The notes beneath the pieces were generated by a model. That model saw only the letters and a program-made list of their open reading frames with translations, was not told the origin of the DNA and did no database searches. A DNA stretch of 10,676 nt from assembly GCA_003132645.1 (NCBI GenBank), contig PKYM01000261.1, positions 12,479-23,154 of the forward strand, in the 5' to 3' direction. The stretch is from Actinomycetota bacterium. GTDB lineage: Bacteria; Actinomycetota; Thermoleophilia; UBA2241. Shown in pieces: positions 1 to 6,377 of the stretch (within the stretch, counting starts at the first letter, position 1; the number at the start of each line of letters is the position of its first letter). The position numbers and the translations under genes were made by a program.

Positions 1-78
1 CACCGTGTACACAGGTGGATCGTGTCGTGACGTGGCATTGGGCGCACCGTCGGGAATCGGCACCCAAAGGGTCACCAC

Positions 79-85
79 AAGGAGG
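79..85 (+). promoter_or_regulatory. Strong ribosome binding site for the ABC ATPase gene
   Basis: AAGGAGG lies 8 bases before the ATG at 94. This is a near-perfect Shine-Dalgarno sequence. It fixes the ATG at 94 as the start, and so makes the roughly 30-residue N-terminal extension of the ATPase real rather than a start-site error. Confidence 0.85.
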
Positions 86-93
86 CTCGCCAG

Positions 94-936
94 ATGAGCG
101 ACGTTCGTCAGCAGGGGATCGAGATCGTGCCACAGGCATGCGAACGGCCGCCGTCGACGCCAGAGCCCGTCGTCGGCGCTCCCGCCGTCGTCGTGGCGCG
201 CGACCTGACGCGCCGCTACGGCACAGGCGACGCTGCGGTCGACGCCCTGGGTGGCGTCTCGATCGACCTGGCGCGAGGTCGGTTCACGGCGATCATGGGC
301 CCGTCGGGATCGGGCAAGTCGACCCTGATGCACGTCCTGGCAGGACTCGACAACCCCACGAGCGGGGCCGTCTGGATCGACGGCGTCGAGATCACCGCGC
401 TCAAGGAGCGTCAGCTCACGCAGCTGCGGCGCGACAAGGTCGGCTTCATCTTCCAGACCTTCAACCTGCTGCCCATGCTCACCGCCAAAGAGAATCTCGT
501 GCTGCCGTTGACGATCGCCGGGACCAAGCTCGATGAGGCTTGGCTCGCCACGCTCGTGGACGCGGTCGCCCTGGGCGACCGCCTCGGCCATCGCCCGTCC
601 GAGCTTTCGGGCGGCCAGCAGCAGCGCGTCGCCATCGCCCGCGCTCTGGTGAGCCGTCCGGTCGTGATCTTCGCCGACGAACCCACCGGCAACCTCGACT
701 CGAAGACCGGGGACGAGGTGCTCGGTCTGCTGCGCCGGTCGGCCGGCGAGTTCGGCCAGACCATCGTCATGGTCACCCACGACGCCCGTGCCGCCACCGT
801 CGCCGACCGCATCGTCTTCCTGCAGGACGGACGCATCGAGCTCGACTGCGGGCGCATGAGCCGCGACGAGATCTACGACACCATCAAATCGCTCGAGGCC
901 ACGTCAGAGCGCGGCGACGGCGGGCCGGCGCGATGA
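94..936 (+). CDS. ABC transporter ATP-binding protein, MacB/LolD type
   Basis: This 280-residue cytoplasmic ATPase should power the permease encoded directly downstream. All nucleotide-binding motifs are present: A-loop Tyr42, Walker A GPSGSGKS (69-76), Q-loop Gln121, signature LSGGQ (171-175), Walker B VVIFADEP (190-197) with catalytic Glu196, D-loop around Asp202, and H-loop His229. The stretch DEPTGNLD and the FQTFNLLP Q-loop context are typical of the MacB/LolD/FtsE-like subfamily (COG1136), whose members work with FtsX-fold permeases on lipoproteins, peptides, drugs or envelope stress rather than classical import. The first 30 or so residues, before the core fold, are proline-rich and probably disordered. 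The start is the ATG preceded by AAGGAGG. The stop overlaps the permease start (ATGA), which implies coupled translation and a one-to-one complex. The family call is firm; the transported substrate cannot be told from sequence. Confidence 0.95.
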   Translation: MSDVRQQGIEIVPQACERPPSTPEPVVGAPAVVVARDLTRRYGTGDAAVDALGGVSIDLARGRFTAIMGPSGSGKSTLMHVLAGLDNPTSGAVWIDGVEITALKERQLTQLRRDKVGFIFQTFNLLPMLTAKENLVLPLTIAGTKLDEAWLATLVDAVALGDRLGHRPSELSGGQQQRVAIARALVSRPVVIFADEPTGNLDSKTGDEVLGLLRRSAGEFGQTIVMVTHDARAATVADRIVFLQDGRIELDCGRMSRDEIYDTIKSLEATSERGDGGPAR

Positions 937-3485
937 TCCGGCTGTCGCTGCGCGACCTGTGGGGCCGCAAGCTCCGCACGGCCCTGACCATGCTGGCCAT
1001 CGTGCTGGGCGTCGCCATGATCGCCGGCACCTACGTCATCACCGATCAGATCGACAACGGCTTTCACAACATCTTCGAAAAGGCTGCGGTCGGCACCGAC
1101 GTGAACATCACCCGCAAGGCCGCCTTCTCGGGCAGCGACGTGTTCTCTTCCGGAGGCGCGCTGCCGGTTGCGCTGCTCGACCAGGTCCGCGCCGTCAAGG
1201 GCGTCGCCGACGCGGCCGGCACAGTCGAGGCCAGCGGCGCCGTGGTCGTGAACGGTAAGTCCGTCTCCACGGGTGGGGCGCCCACGCTCGTCTTCTCGAC
1301 GGCGCCGCCGCGGTTCAGCCAGAGCAAGTACATCGCCGGCGCCGCGCCGGCGCGCGACGGCACCGTCGCGATCAACGCCAAGCTGGCCACCGACAAGCAC
1401 CTGCAGGTGGGCGACACCATCGGTCTCGGGACCGAGCAGGGTCAACAGCAGGTCGTCATCTCGGGCATCTTCGACTTTGGCAACTCGACCTCGATCGGCG
1501 GCGCCACCCTCGTCGCGACCACCGTGGCCGACGCCCAGCGCTGGTACAACCAGGAGGGCCAGTACTCGGCCATCTCGGTCGCCGCCGAGCCGGGCGTCAC
1601 ACCCGACACGCTCGCCGCCCGCTTGAAGACGGCGCTGCCGGCCTACGCCGAGGTCAAGACCTCGGCCCAGTCCGTGGCCGACAACACCAAGGCCGTGAGC
1701 GACGCCATCGGCAACGTGCTGCGCACCATCCTGCTCGCCTTCGGCGGGGTGGCCGTGATCGTCGGCGCCTTCATCATCTTCAACGCCTTCTCGATCACCG
1801 TCGCACAACGCATCCGCGAGTTCGCCATGCTGCGCTCGCTGGGCGCCACGCGTCGCCAGGTGCTCGCCAGCGTGATCGGCGAGGCCGGGGCGCTCGGGCT
1901 CATCGCCTCGCTGCTCGGCATCGCCGCCGGCATCGGCATCGCCAAGGGCATCAACGCGCTCTTTCATGCGGTCGGCGCCGACATTCCGACGTCGGGCATC
2001 GCCCTGGCGCCGCGCACCATCGTGGTCTCGCTTGTGGTCGGTATCGGCGTGGCGCTGCTCGCCGCGCTGGCGCCTGCCCTGCGGGCCACGCGGGTGCCAC
2101 CGGTGGCGGCCCTGCACGAGGGCGCCACGCTGCCGCCGTCGGTCGTCAGCCGCTACAGCCCGATCATCGCTGCCGTCGCGGCCGTGGTGGGCGGCGTTTC
2201 GCTTGCCGCGGGCATGTTCGTCCACGGCACGACCGCGAGTCGGCTGTTCGAGATGGGTCTCGGCGCGGTCCTCATCTTCGTGGCCGTGGCCATGGTGGCC
2301 AAGCACGTTGTGCGGCCGCTGGCCAGCGTGATCGGCTGGCCGGCCGCCCGCTTTGCCGGCAGCAGCGGCCGCTTGGCCCGCGAGAACGCCACGCGCAACC
2401 CGGCCCGTACCGCCGCGACCGCTGCGGCGCTAATGATCGGCCTCGCGGTCGTGGTCTTCGTCGCGGTTTTCGCGCAGGGCTTCAAGACGTCGTTCGTGAG
2501 TGCCGTCGACCGCTCGGTCAATGCCGCCATCGTGGTGAGCGGGCAGAGCGGCGGCACGATACCCGACGCGGCGCTTGCCACCGTGCGCGCCGTGCCCGGG
2601 GTCGACCAGGCCGCCGGCGTCTATTCGGCGACCACACAGATCAACGACGGCAGCACCGCGAGCATGACCGGGGTCGACCCCGTCACGTTCGGTCCGATGT
2701 GGCGCTTCCACTGGCTCAAAGGCGGCTCCGACGCCCTGCTCGGCAAGCTCACCGGCGGCGCAGCCTTAGTCGAGGAACAGTTCGCCGCCAAGTACAACCT
2801 GTCGAAGGGCAAGAGCTTCGTCGCGCTCGGCCAGACCGGCACTAAACAGCGCTTTACCGTGATCGGCGAGTTCCGCGACCCGACGCTGCTGACGGGTTTC
2901 ACCGTCTCACAGAACGCCTTCGACAGGCTCGTGCCGAGCAACCAGCGCGACCCCTTCTACATCATCGCTTCGAGCAGCGCCGACCCGGCTCAGACCGAGG
3001 CGGCCGTCGCGACGGCGCTCAAGGCCTTCCCCACGGCCAAGGTACAGACCAAGGCCGACTACACCGCCTCGCTCAAAAAGCAGGTCGACCAGCTCCTCAC
3101 GCTGATCTACGCCCTGCTCGCCGTGAGCGTCATCATCTCGGTCTTCGGCATCGTCAACACCCTGGTGCTGTCCGTCTACGAACGCACCCGCGAGATCGGC
3201 ATGTTAAGGGCGATCGGCACGACCCGGCGGCAGATGCGGCGTATCGTGCGCTACGAGAGCGTGATCACCTCGATCATCGGCGGCATCCTGGGGACCGTGC
3301 TCGGCGTACTGTTCGCCTACGTCGTCTCGACCCGCCTGGCCTCGCAGGGCATCACGTTCTCGGTGCCCTGGGGCCAGCTCGTGGTCTTCCTGATCGTGGC
3401 CGGCTTCGTCGGCGTGATCGCCGCCGTGCTGCCGGCTCGCAGGGCCGCCCGCGTGAACATCCTTGACGCCATCCACTACGAGTGA
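933..3485 (+). CDS. ABC transporter permease with two FtsX/MacB-type domains
   Basis: This 850-residue inner-membrane permease starts at the ATG overlapping the ATPase stop codon (ATGA) and has no visible Shine-Dalgarno, so it probably relies on translational coupling. An N-terminal helix (about residues 16-38, after RDLWGRKLRTALTM) is followed by a large extracytoplasmic region. The first FtsX membrane block (about 262-400) carries the coupling-helix style motif REFAMLRSLGATRRQV, and two extra helices span about 410-463. A second N-helix follows at about 480-515 (after NATRNPARTAAT), then a second extracytoplasmic domain and a second FtsX block (about 722-845) with REIGMLRAIGTTRRQM. This duplicated architecture of about 10 helices on one chain is common in Actinomycetota. 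One chain could supply both halves of the channel. Extended starts upstream at 540 lie inside the ATPase gene and are not credible. Two in-frame TTA leucine codons (2766, 3204) are rare for such a GC-rich gene. The substrate is unknown. Confidence 0.93.
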   Translation: MIRLSLRDLWGRKLRTALTMLAIVLGVAMIAGTYVITDQIDNGFHNIFEKAAVGTDVNITRKAAFSGSDVFSSGGALPVALLDQVRAVKGVADAAGTVEASGAVVVNGKSVSTGGAPTLVFSTAPPRFSQSKYIAGAAPARDGTVAINAKLATDKHLQVGDTIGLGTEQGQQQVVISGIFDFGNSTSIGGATLVATTVADAQRWYNQEGQYSAISVAAEPGVTPDTLAARLKTALPAYAEVKTSAQSVADNTKAVSDAIGNVLRTILLAFGGVAVIVGAFIIFNAFSITVAQRIREFAMLRSLGATRRQVLASVIGEAGALGLIASLLGIAAGIGIAKGINALFHAVGADIPTSGIALAPRTIVVSLVVGIGVALLAALAPALRATRVPPVAALHEGATLPPSVVSRYSPIIAAVAAVVGGVSLAAGMFVHGTTASRLFEMGLGAVLIFVAVAMVAKHVVRPLASVIGWPAARFAGSSGRLARENATRNPARTAATAAALMIGLAVVVFVAVFAQGFKTSFVSAVDRSVNAAIVVSGQSGGTIPDAALATVRAVPGVDQAAGVYSATTQINDGSTASMTGVDPVTFGPMWRFHWLKGGSDALLGKLTGGAALVEEQFAAKYNLSKGKSFVALGQTGTKQRFTVIGEFRDPTLLTGFTVSQNAFDRLVPSNQRDPFYIIASSSADPAQTEAAVATALKAFPTAKVQTKADYTASLKKQVDQLLTLIYALLAVSVIISVFGIVNTLVLSVYERTREIGMLRAIGTTRRQMRRIVRYESVITSIIGGILGTVLGVLFAYVVSTRLASQGITFSVPWGQLVVFLIVAGFVGVIAAVLPARRAARVNILDAIHYE

Positions 3486-3500
3486 CGCCGGCGGGGAAGA

Positions 3501-4148
3501 ATGGGCCTGATGGAGCCTGATCCTCTCCACGACGAGATCGAGGCGCGCGCAGCGGAGCTGCGCGCGCTGATCGCGGCGACGCCGATGCCGCGATCAGCGT
3601 CGTCCTCGTCTCCGTTCGACTCGCCGCCCAACTGGCTCGAGTTGCACGAGACGCGCCGCCGCCGCATGTTGCTGGTCGCCGGCGGCGTCCTCATCGCTGC
3701 CGGCGCCCTGCTGTTCGTGCTCATCGTCACCGGCGTCTCACTGCTCGGCGTCATGATCTTCGCACCCGGCGCGCTGTTGCTCGCCCTGGCCATCGGCTGG
3801 CGGCCTTTCTACGCGCTGTATCTCCCCGGCCTCGCTCTCACCGGCTGGGGAGTCGGCATGATCGTCGACAAAGCGGTCGGTTCGTCCGCCTACCTCAGTC
3901 TCGTCGGCCTGGGCTGCGGCCTTGTGCTCGCCTGGTTTGTCCGCCGTCTGCAGGCCCGCTGGGCGCACCCCTGGCCGCTGGTCGGCGGCGTGGCTCTGGC
4001 TGCCCTCGGCCTGCTGGCCGGCTTCGACCACCCCTGGTCGGTCGCCTGGCATGCCTGGCCGCTGGCGATCGTCGCGGTCGGCCTGGCATTCGTGGCGCGC
4101 GCCCTCCTGCCTGGGCGTCGGGCGGGCGGTCCCCCGGCTCGCCGCTGA
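3501..4148 (+). CDS. Small six-helix membrane protein, function unknown
   Basis: I do not recognise this 215-residue protein. The first 53 residues are hydrophilic: an acidic/basic helix (DEIEARAAELRAL), a Ser/Pro-rich linker, and an arginine cluster (RRRR) just before the membrane, which suggests a cytoplasmic N-terminus. About six hydrophobic helices follow at roughly 55-76, 77-97, 101-121, 128-147, 155-175 and 180-203, ending in a short Arg/Gly/Pro tail. It starts 15 bases after the permease stop on the same strand, so it is probably the third gene of that operon. The purine-rich GGGGAAGA at 3493-3500 is too close to the ATG at 3501. It fits better with the in-frame ATG at 3510 (three codons later, MEPDPLHDE), so the true start may be 3510. 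It could be an accessory subunit of the ABC complex or simply a co-transcribed membrane protein; nothing in the sequence decides this. Confidence 0.8.
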   Translation: MGLMEPDPLHDEIEARAAELRALIAATPMPRSASSSSPFDSPPNWLELHETRRRRMLLVAGGVLIAAGALLFVLIVTGVSLLGVMIFAPGALLLALAIGWRPFYALYLPGLALTGWGVGMIVDKAVGSSAYLSLVGLGCGLVLAWFVRRLQARWAHPWPLVGGVALAALGLLAGFDHPWSVAWHAWPLAIVAVGLAFVARALLPGRRAGGPPARR

Positions 4149-4172
4149 CCTGAGACGCGCCTCGGCGCCCCG

Positions 4173-4260
4173 CCGCGATCCCGCGCCGCGCCGCGATCCC
4201 GCGCCGCGCTGCGATCCCGCGCTGCGATCCCGCGCCGCGCCGCGCCGCGCCGCGACCCCG
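4173..4260. repeat. GC-rich tandem repeat with nested periods (18, 13 and 5 bp)
   Basis: Two identical 18-bp units (CCGCGATCCCGCGCCGCG) lie end to end at 4173-4190 and 4191-4208. Two 12-bp variants (CTGCGATCCCGC) follow at 4209-4220 and 4222-4233, then four copies of CCGCG at 4235-4254. The block begins 24 bases after the stop of the small membrane protein and lies in no credible gene. It looks like slippage-driven growth of a short motif. It may form structured RNA at the end of the upstream operon, but no U-tract follows. Confidence 0.8.
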
Positions 4261-4268
4261 CACCTCTC

Positions 4269-4328
4269 CGATCACCGTCGCCCTGCATCGACTTGCACCG
4301 GCGCCGCAAATCCGGTGATCGAGTTGCA
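4269..4328. promoter_or_regulatory. Paired direct and inverted repeats upstream of the symporter gene
   Basis: ATCGACTTGCA (4287-4297) and ATCGAGTTGCA (4318-4328) are direct repeats matching at 10 of 11 bases, spaced 31 bp apart, close to three turns of the helix. Interleaved with them is a perfect 9-bp inverted pair, CGATCACCG (4269-4277) and CGGTGATCG (4313-4321), and a smaller one, CACCGG (4296-4301) and CCGGTG (4312-4317). Same-face spacing suggests binding sites for a regulator, about 40-100 bp upstream of the suggested promoter. No regulator is identified. Confidence 0.4.
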
Positions 4329-4366
4329 GTGGGCGAGGCTGGGCTCAGGAATCGGACTGGTTCTTT

Positions 4367-4395
4367 TTGCGTTCCCGGCGGCGGCCCATTACCAT
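4367..4395 (+). promoter_or_regulatory. Possible sigma-70-type promoter for the symporter gene
   Basis: TTGCGT (4367-4372) and TACCAT (4390-4395) are separated by exactly 17 bases. They match the housekeeping consensus at 3 of 6 and 4 of 6 positions. A transcript would begin near 4402, about 30 bases before the GTG start. The GC-rich spacer is not diagnostic, so this is a weak call supported mainly by position and spacing. Confidence 0.35.
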
Positions 4396-4432
4396 ATCGC
4401 GTTAAGCCGATCGTCGACCTCTGGGGGACTCC

Positions 4433-6054
4433 GTGGCCAAGTACGTCATCCTTGCCATCTTCGTCGCGGTGCTGATAACGGTCGGCATCTACTCACGGCG
4501 GCGCACCAAGACCGTCGAGGACTTCTTCATCGGCAGTCGCACGGTGGGACCCTGGCTGTCTGCCTTCGCCTACGGCACGACCTACTTCAGCGCCGTCCTG
4601 TTCGTGGGCTACGCCGGCAAGATCGGCTACGGCTTCGGGCTTTCGTCGCTATGGATCGTGGTGGGCAACGCGCTGCTGGGCACGATGGTGGCCTGGTGGC
4701 TGCTCGCCAAGCGCACCCGCAACATGACGGGCCGCCTGGGCGCGCTCACCATGCCGGAGTTCCTCTCGCGGCGCTACGGGTCCAAGGCCATCAAGATCGC
4801 CGCAGCGCTCATCATCTTCATCTTCCTCGTGCCGTACTCGGCCTCGGTCTACACCGGCCTCGCCTACCTGTTCGAGACGGTCTTCAAGATCAACTTCACG
4901 ACCGCCTGTGGTCGATGGCCACCCTGACCGCTGTCTACCTTGTGCTGGGCGGTTACCTGGCGGTGGCCCGCAATGACGCCATCCAGGGCGTCGTCATGAT
5001 CGTCGGCGTGATCGTGATGATCTACTTCGTGATCAAGTCGCCTGAGGTCGGCGGTCTGTCCCACGGCCTCAGCCACCTCAAGGCGATCAATCCCTCGCTG
5101 ACCGCGGCCTGGCCGGGATGGCATTTCGAGGGCAGCGGCTTCACCGCGTTCCTCAGCTCGCCCGGGGTCGAGCTGCTCGGCCTCGTGCTGCTCACCAGCC
5201 TCGGCGCGCTGGCGCATCCCAAGATGGTCCACAAGTTCTACGCCATGAAGGACGACACCGTCGTGCGCCAGGCGATCGTCATCTCCACCCTGTTTGCCTT
5301 CCTCATGACCTTCGGCGCCTACTTCACCGGCTCGCTCTCCCACCTCTTCCCGCAGGTCGCGCCGCTCGCCGCCGCCAAGAACTTCGACGCCATCATGCCG
5401 ACCGTGATCAACGTGGCGCTGCCCTCGACGGTGGTCGTCGTCGTCCTGCTGCTCGTGTTGTCGGCCTCGATGTCCACTCTGGCCTCGCTCGTCATGGTCT
5501 CGGCGTCGGTGGTCACCGTCGACTTCGTGCGCGACGAGCTCAAGCCAGACATGTCGAAGACCGCCGTGGTCACCCTCATGCGCGTCCTCGTCGTGGTCTT
5601 CATCCTGTTGTCGGTGCTTCTAGCGCAGGCCAAGATCGCCATCATCATCACCATGATGGCGATCTCGTGGGGTGTGGTCTCGGGAGCCTTCCTCGGGCCG
5701 TTCATCTGGGGTCTGTACTGGCGGCGGGTCGGCAAGGCGGCGGCCTGGTCGGGCATTGTGATGGGCACCGGCTTCACGCTTCTGGTCGGCTGGCACTACG
5801 CCTGGAATGCCGGCTACATGCCGGTGATCTCGGCGATCGCCATGCTGCTGTCGCTGGCCATCGTGCCGCTCGTGGCGCTGGTCACAAAGCCTGCTTCGGA
5901 TGGGTGCATCGCGGCCGCCTTCGGTGACGCCGCCGCCGCTGTGCCGACGCCGACGCCCGGACGGGCTCCGGAACGCGAGCCCGGCCTCGAGCCTGAGCCC
6001 GCGCCCGAACCTGAGCTCGCGCTCGATCCCGCTCTCGAGCCCGAGACGGTCTAG
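4433..6054 (+). pseudogene. Sodium:solute symporter (SSS family), frameshifted
   Basis: The reading frame is split. The GTG start at 4433 (GGGGGA at 4423-4428 as binding site) opens a frame that ends at 4927. From about 4906 the homologous protein continues in another frame to 6054, where the first downstream ATG is at 4915. Restoring one base near 4906 gives about 540 residues, normal for the family. The N-terminal half shows a first helix, then RRRTKTVEDFFIGSRTVGPW, the usual loop after helix 1 in SSS proteins (COG0591, PutP/PanF relatives), then TMPEFLSRRYGS. The C-terminal half supplies LTAVYLVLGGYLAV, FIQG-like DAIQGVVMIVGV, HPKMVHKFYAMKD and the remaining helices. Members import solutes such as amino acids, carboxylates or vitamins with sodium; the substrate here cannot be named. 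The last 35 or so residues are a Pro/Glu-rich tail, unusual for the family. Either the gene is inactive or the base loss is a sequencing or assembly error. Confidence 0.85.
4903..4909 (+). other. Frameshift site in the symporter gene (apparent -1 base)
   Basis: The upstream frame reads ...FKINFTTA up to the GCC at 4904-4906, then falls into CGRWPP and a stop at 4925-4927. The downstream frame begins sensibly with LWSMATLTAVYL from 4906. One added base between 4906 and 4907 would give an NTG codon then TGG, restoring a TTA-L/M-W-x-M-A sequence typical of this position in the family. A C lost from a short C run (GCCC to GCC) is the simplest event. No slippery heptamer is visible that would support programmed frameshifting. 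Confidence 0.8.
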
Positions 6055-6076
6055 CTTCGTCGTCACCTTGGGGGGC

Positions 6077-6120
6077 GCGGCGGGCGGGCGGCTCTGCGAA
6101 GTCGCCCGCCCGCCGCTTGT
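6077..6120 (+). terminator. GC-rich hairpin terminator after the symporter gene
   Basis: Perfect 14-bp arms, GCGGCGGGCGGGCG (6077-6090) and CGCCCGCCCGCCGC (6103-6116), enclose a 12-base loop and are followed only by TTGT. It starts 22 bases after the symporter stop. The stem is very stable but the T-tract is poor, a form often seen in high-GC bacteria. Termination is inferred from structure and position. Confidence 0.6.
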
Positions 6121-6240
6121 GCGAGGGCGGCCGGAGAGGTCCGCCTGAGTCCGATTTTGACCTGCCTTGTGAGCCTCGGCCTTCGGCGGGGTTGCGGCCC
6201 GCAGGATCCTCGTCGGACATCTGACTCTCGTTTGCGCGTC

Positions 6241-6278
6241 GTTGAACAATTGGCCAAGATCTTGGCCAATTGTTCAAC
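6241..6278. repeat. Perfect 38-bp palindrome without a loop
   Basis: The left half GTTGAACAATTGGCCAAGA (6241-6259) is followed immediately by its exact reverse complement (6260-6278), with no spacer and no mismatch. The symmetry stops at 6240/6279. Each half contains the smaller palindromes CAATTG and TTGGCCAA, and the centre is AGATCT, so TTGGCCAA also occurs as a direct repeat around GATC. Its G+C (16 of 38) is far below the surroundings. It lies 99 bases before the radical SAM start. No T-tract follows on either strand, so it is not a standard terminator. A large operator, a site for a dimeric DNA-binding or recombining protein, or an RNA hairpin are all possible. Confidence 0.9.
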
Positions 6279-6377
6279 ACACCGCGGACCACACGTGACT
6301 GCCGCTCGCCCGGTGGGGTTGCCGATCCGGCGTCGCGCGGTTGCCCTCGGTCGGGCGCCGCAGGCATCATGGGAGCC

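Larger units (their letters stand above)
6055..6377. other. 323-base noncoding gap between symporter and radical SAM genes
   Basis: It holds the terminator hairpin (6077-6120) and the perfect palindrome (6241-6278), listed separately. Between them (6121-6240) I see a TTGACC at 6157-6162 that resembles a -35 box but has no convincing -10 at the right distance. From 6279 to 6377 nothing stands out. Open frames that cross this region have no ribosome binding site and no recognisable protein features. Confidence 0.6.

Noticed and set aside
5..12. GTGTACAC palindrome upstream of the ATPase gene as an operator
   Set aside because: Eight base pairs is too short to be significant alone, and the window begins too close to it to judge the promoter.
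540..932. Upstream extension of the permease frame
   Set aside because: It overlaps the ATPase coding sequence in another frame and encodes Arg/Pro-rich sequence. The conserved permease begins at MIRLSLRDLWGRKL (933).
873..2306. 477-codon open frame on the minus strand
   Set aside because: It lies antisense to the ATPase and permease genes, is full of Asp/Gly/Arg/His as expected from reading GC-rich DNA in the wrong frame, and has no recognisable domain.
2766..3206. Two TTA leucine codons in the permease as a bldA-type control
   Set aside because: TTA codons at 2766 and 3204 are in frame and rare here, but such control is known from Streptomyces, and nothing in the window places the organism there.
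3922..4905. Upstream part of the long frame that carries the symporter C-terminus
   Set aside because: It crosses the small membrane protein, the tandem repeat and the symporter N-terminal half out of frame, with no conserved sequence before about 4906.
4900..4915. Programmed -1 frameshifting to join the symporter halves
   Set aside because: There is no slippery heptamer of the X-XXY-YYZ form and no obvious stimulatory structure. A lost base is simpler.
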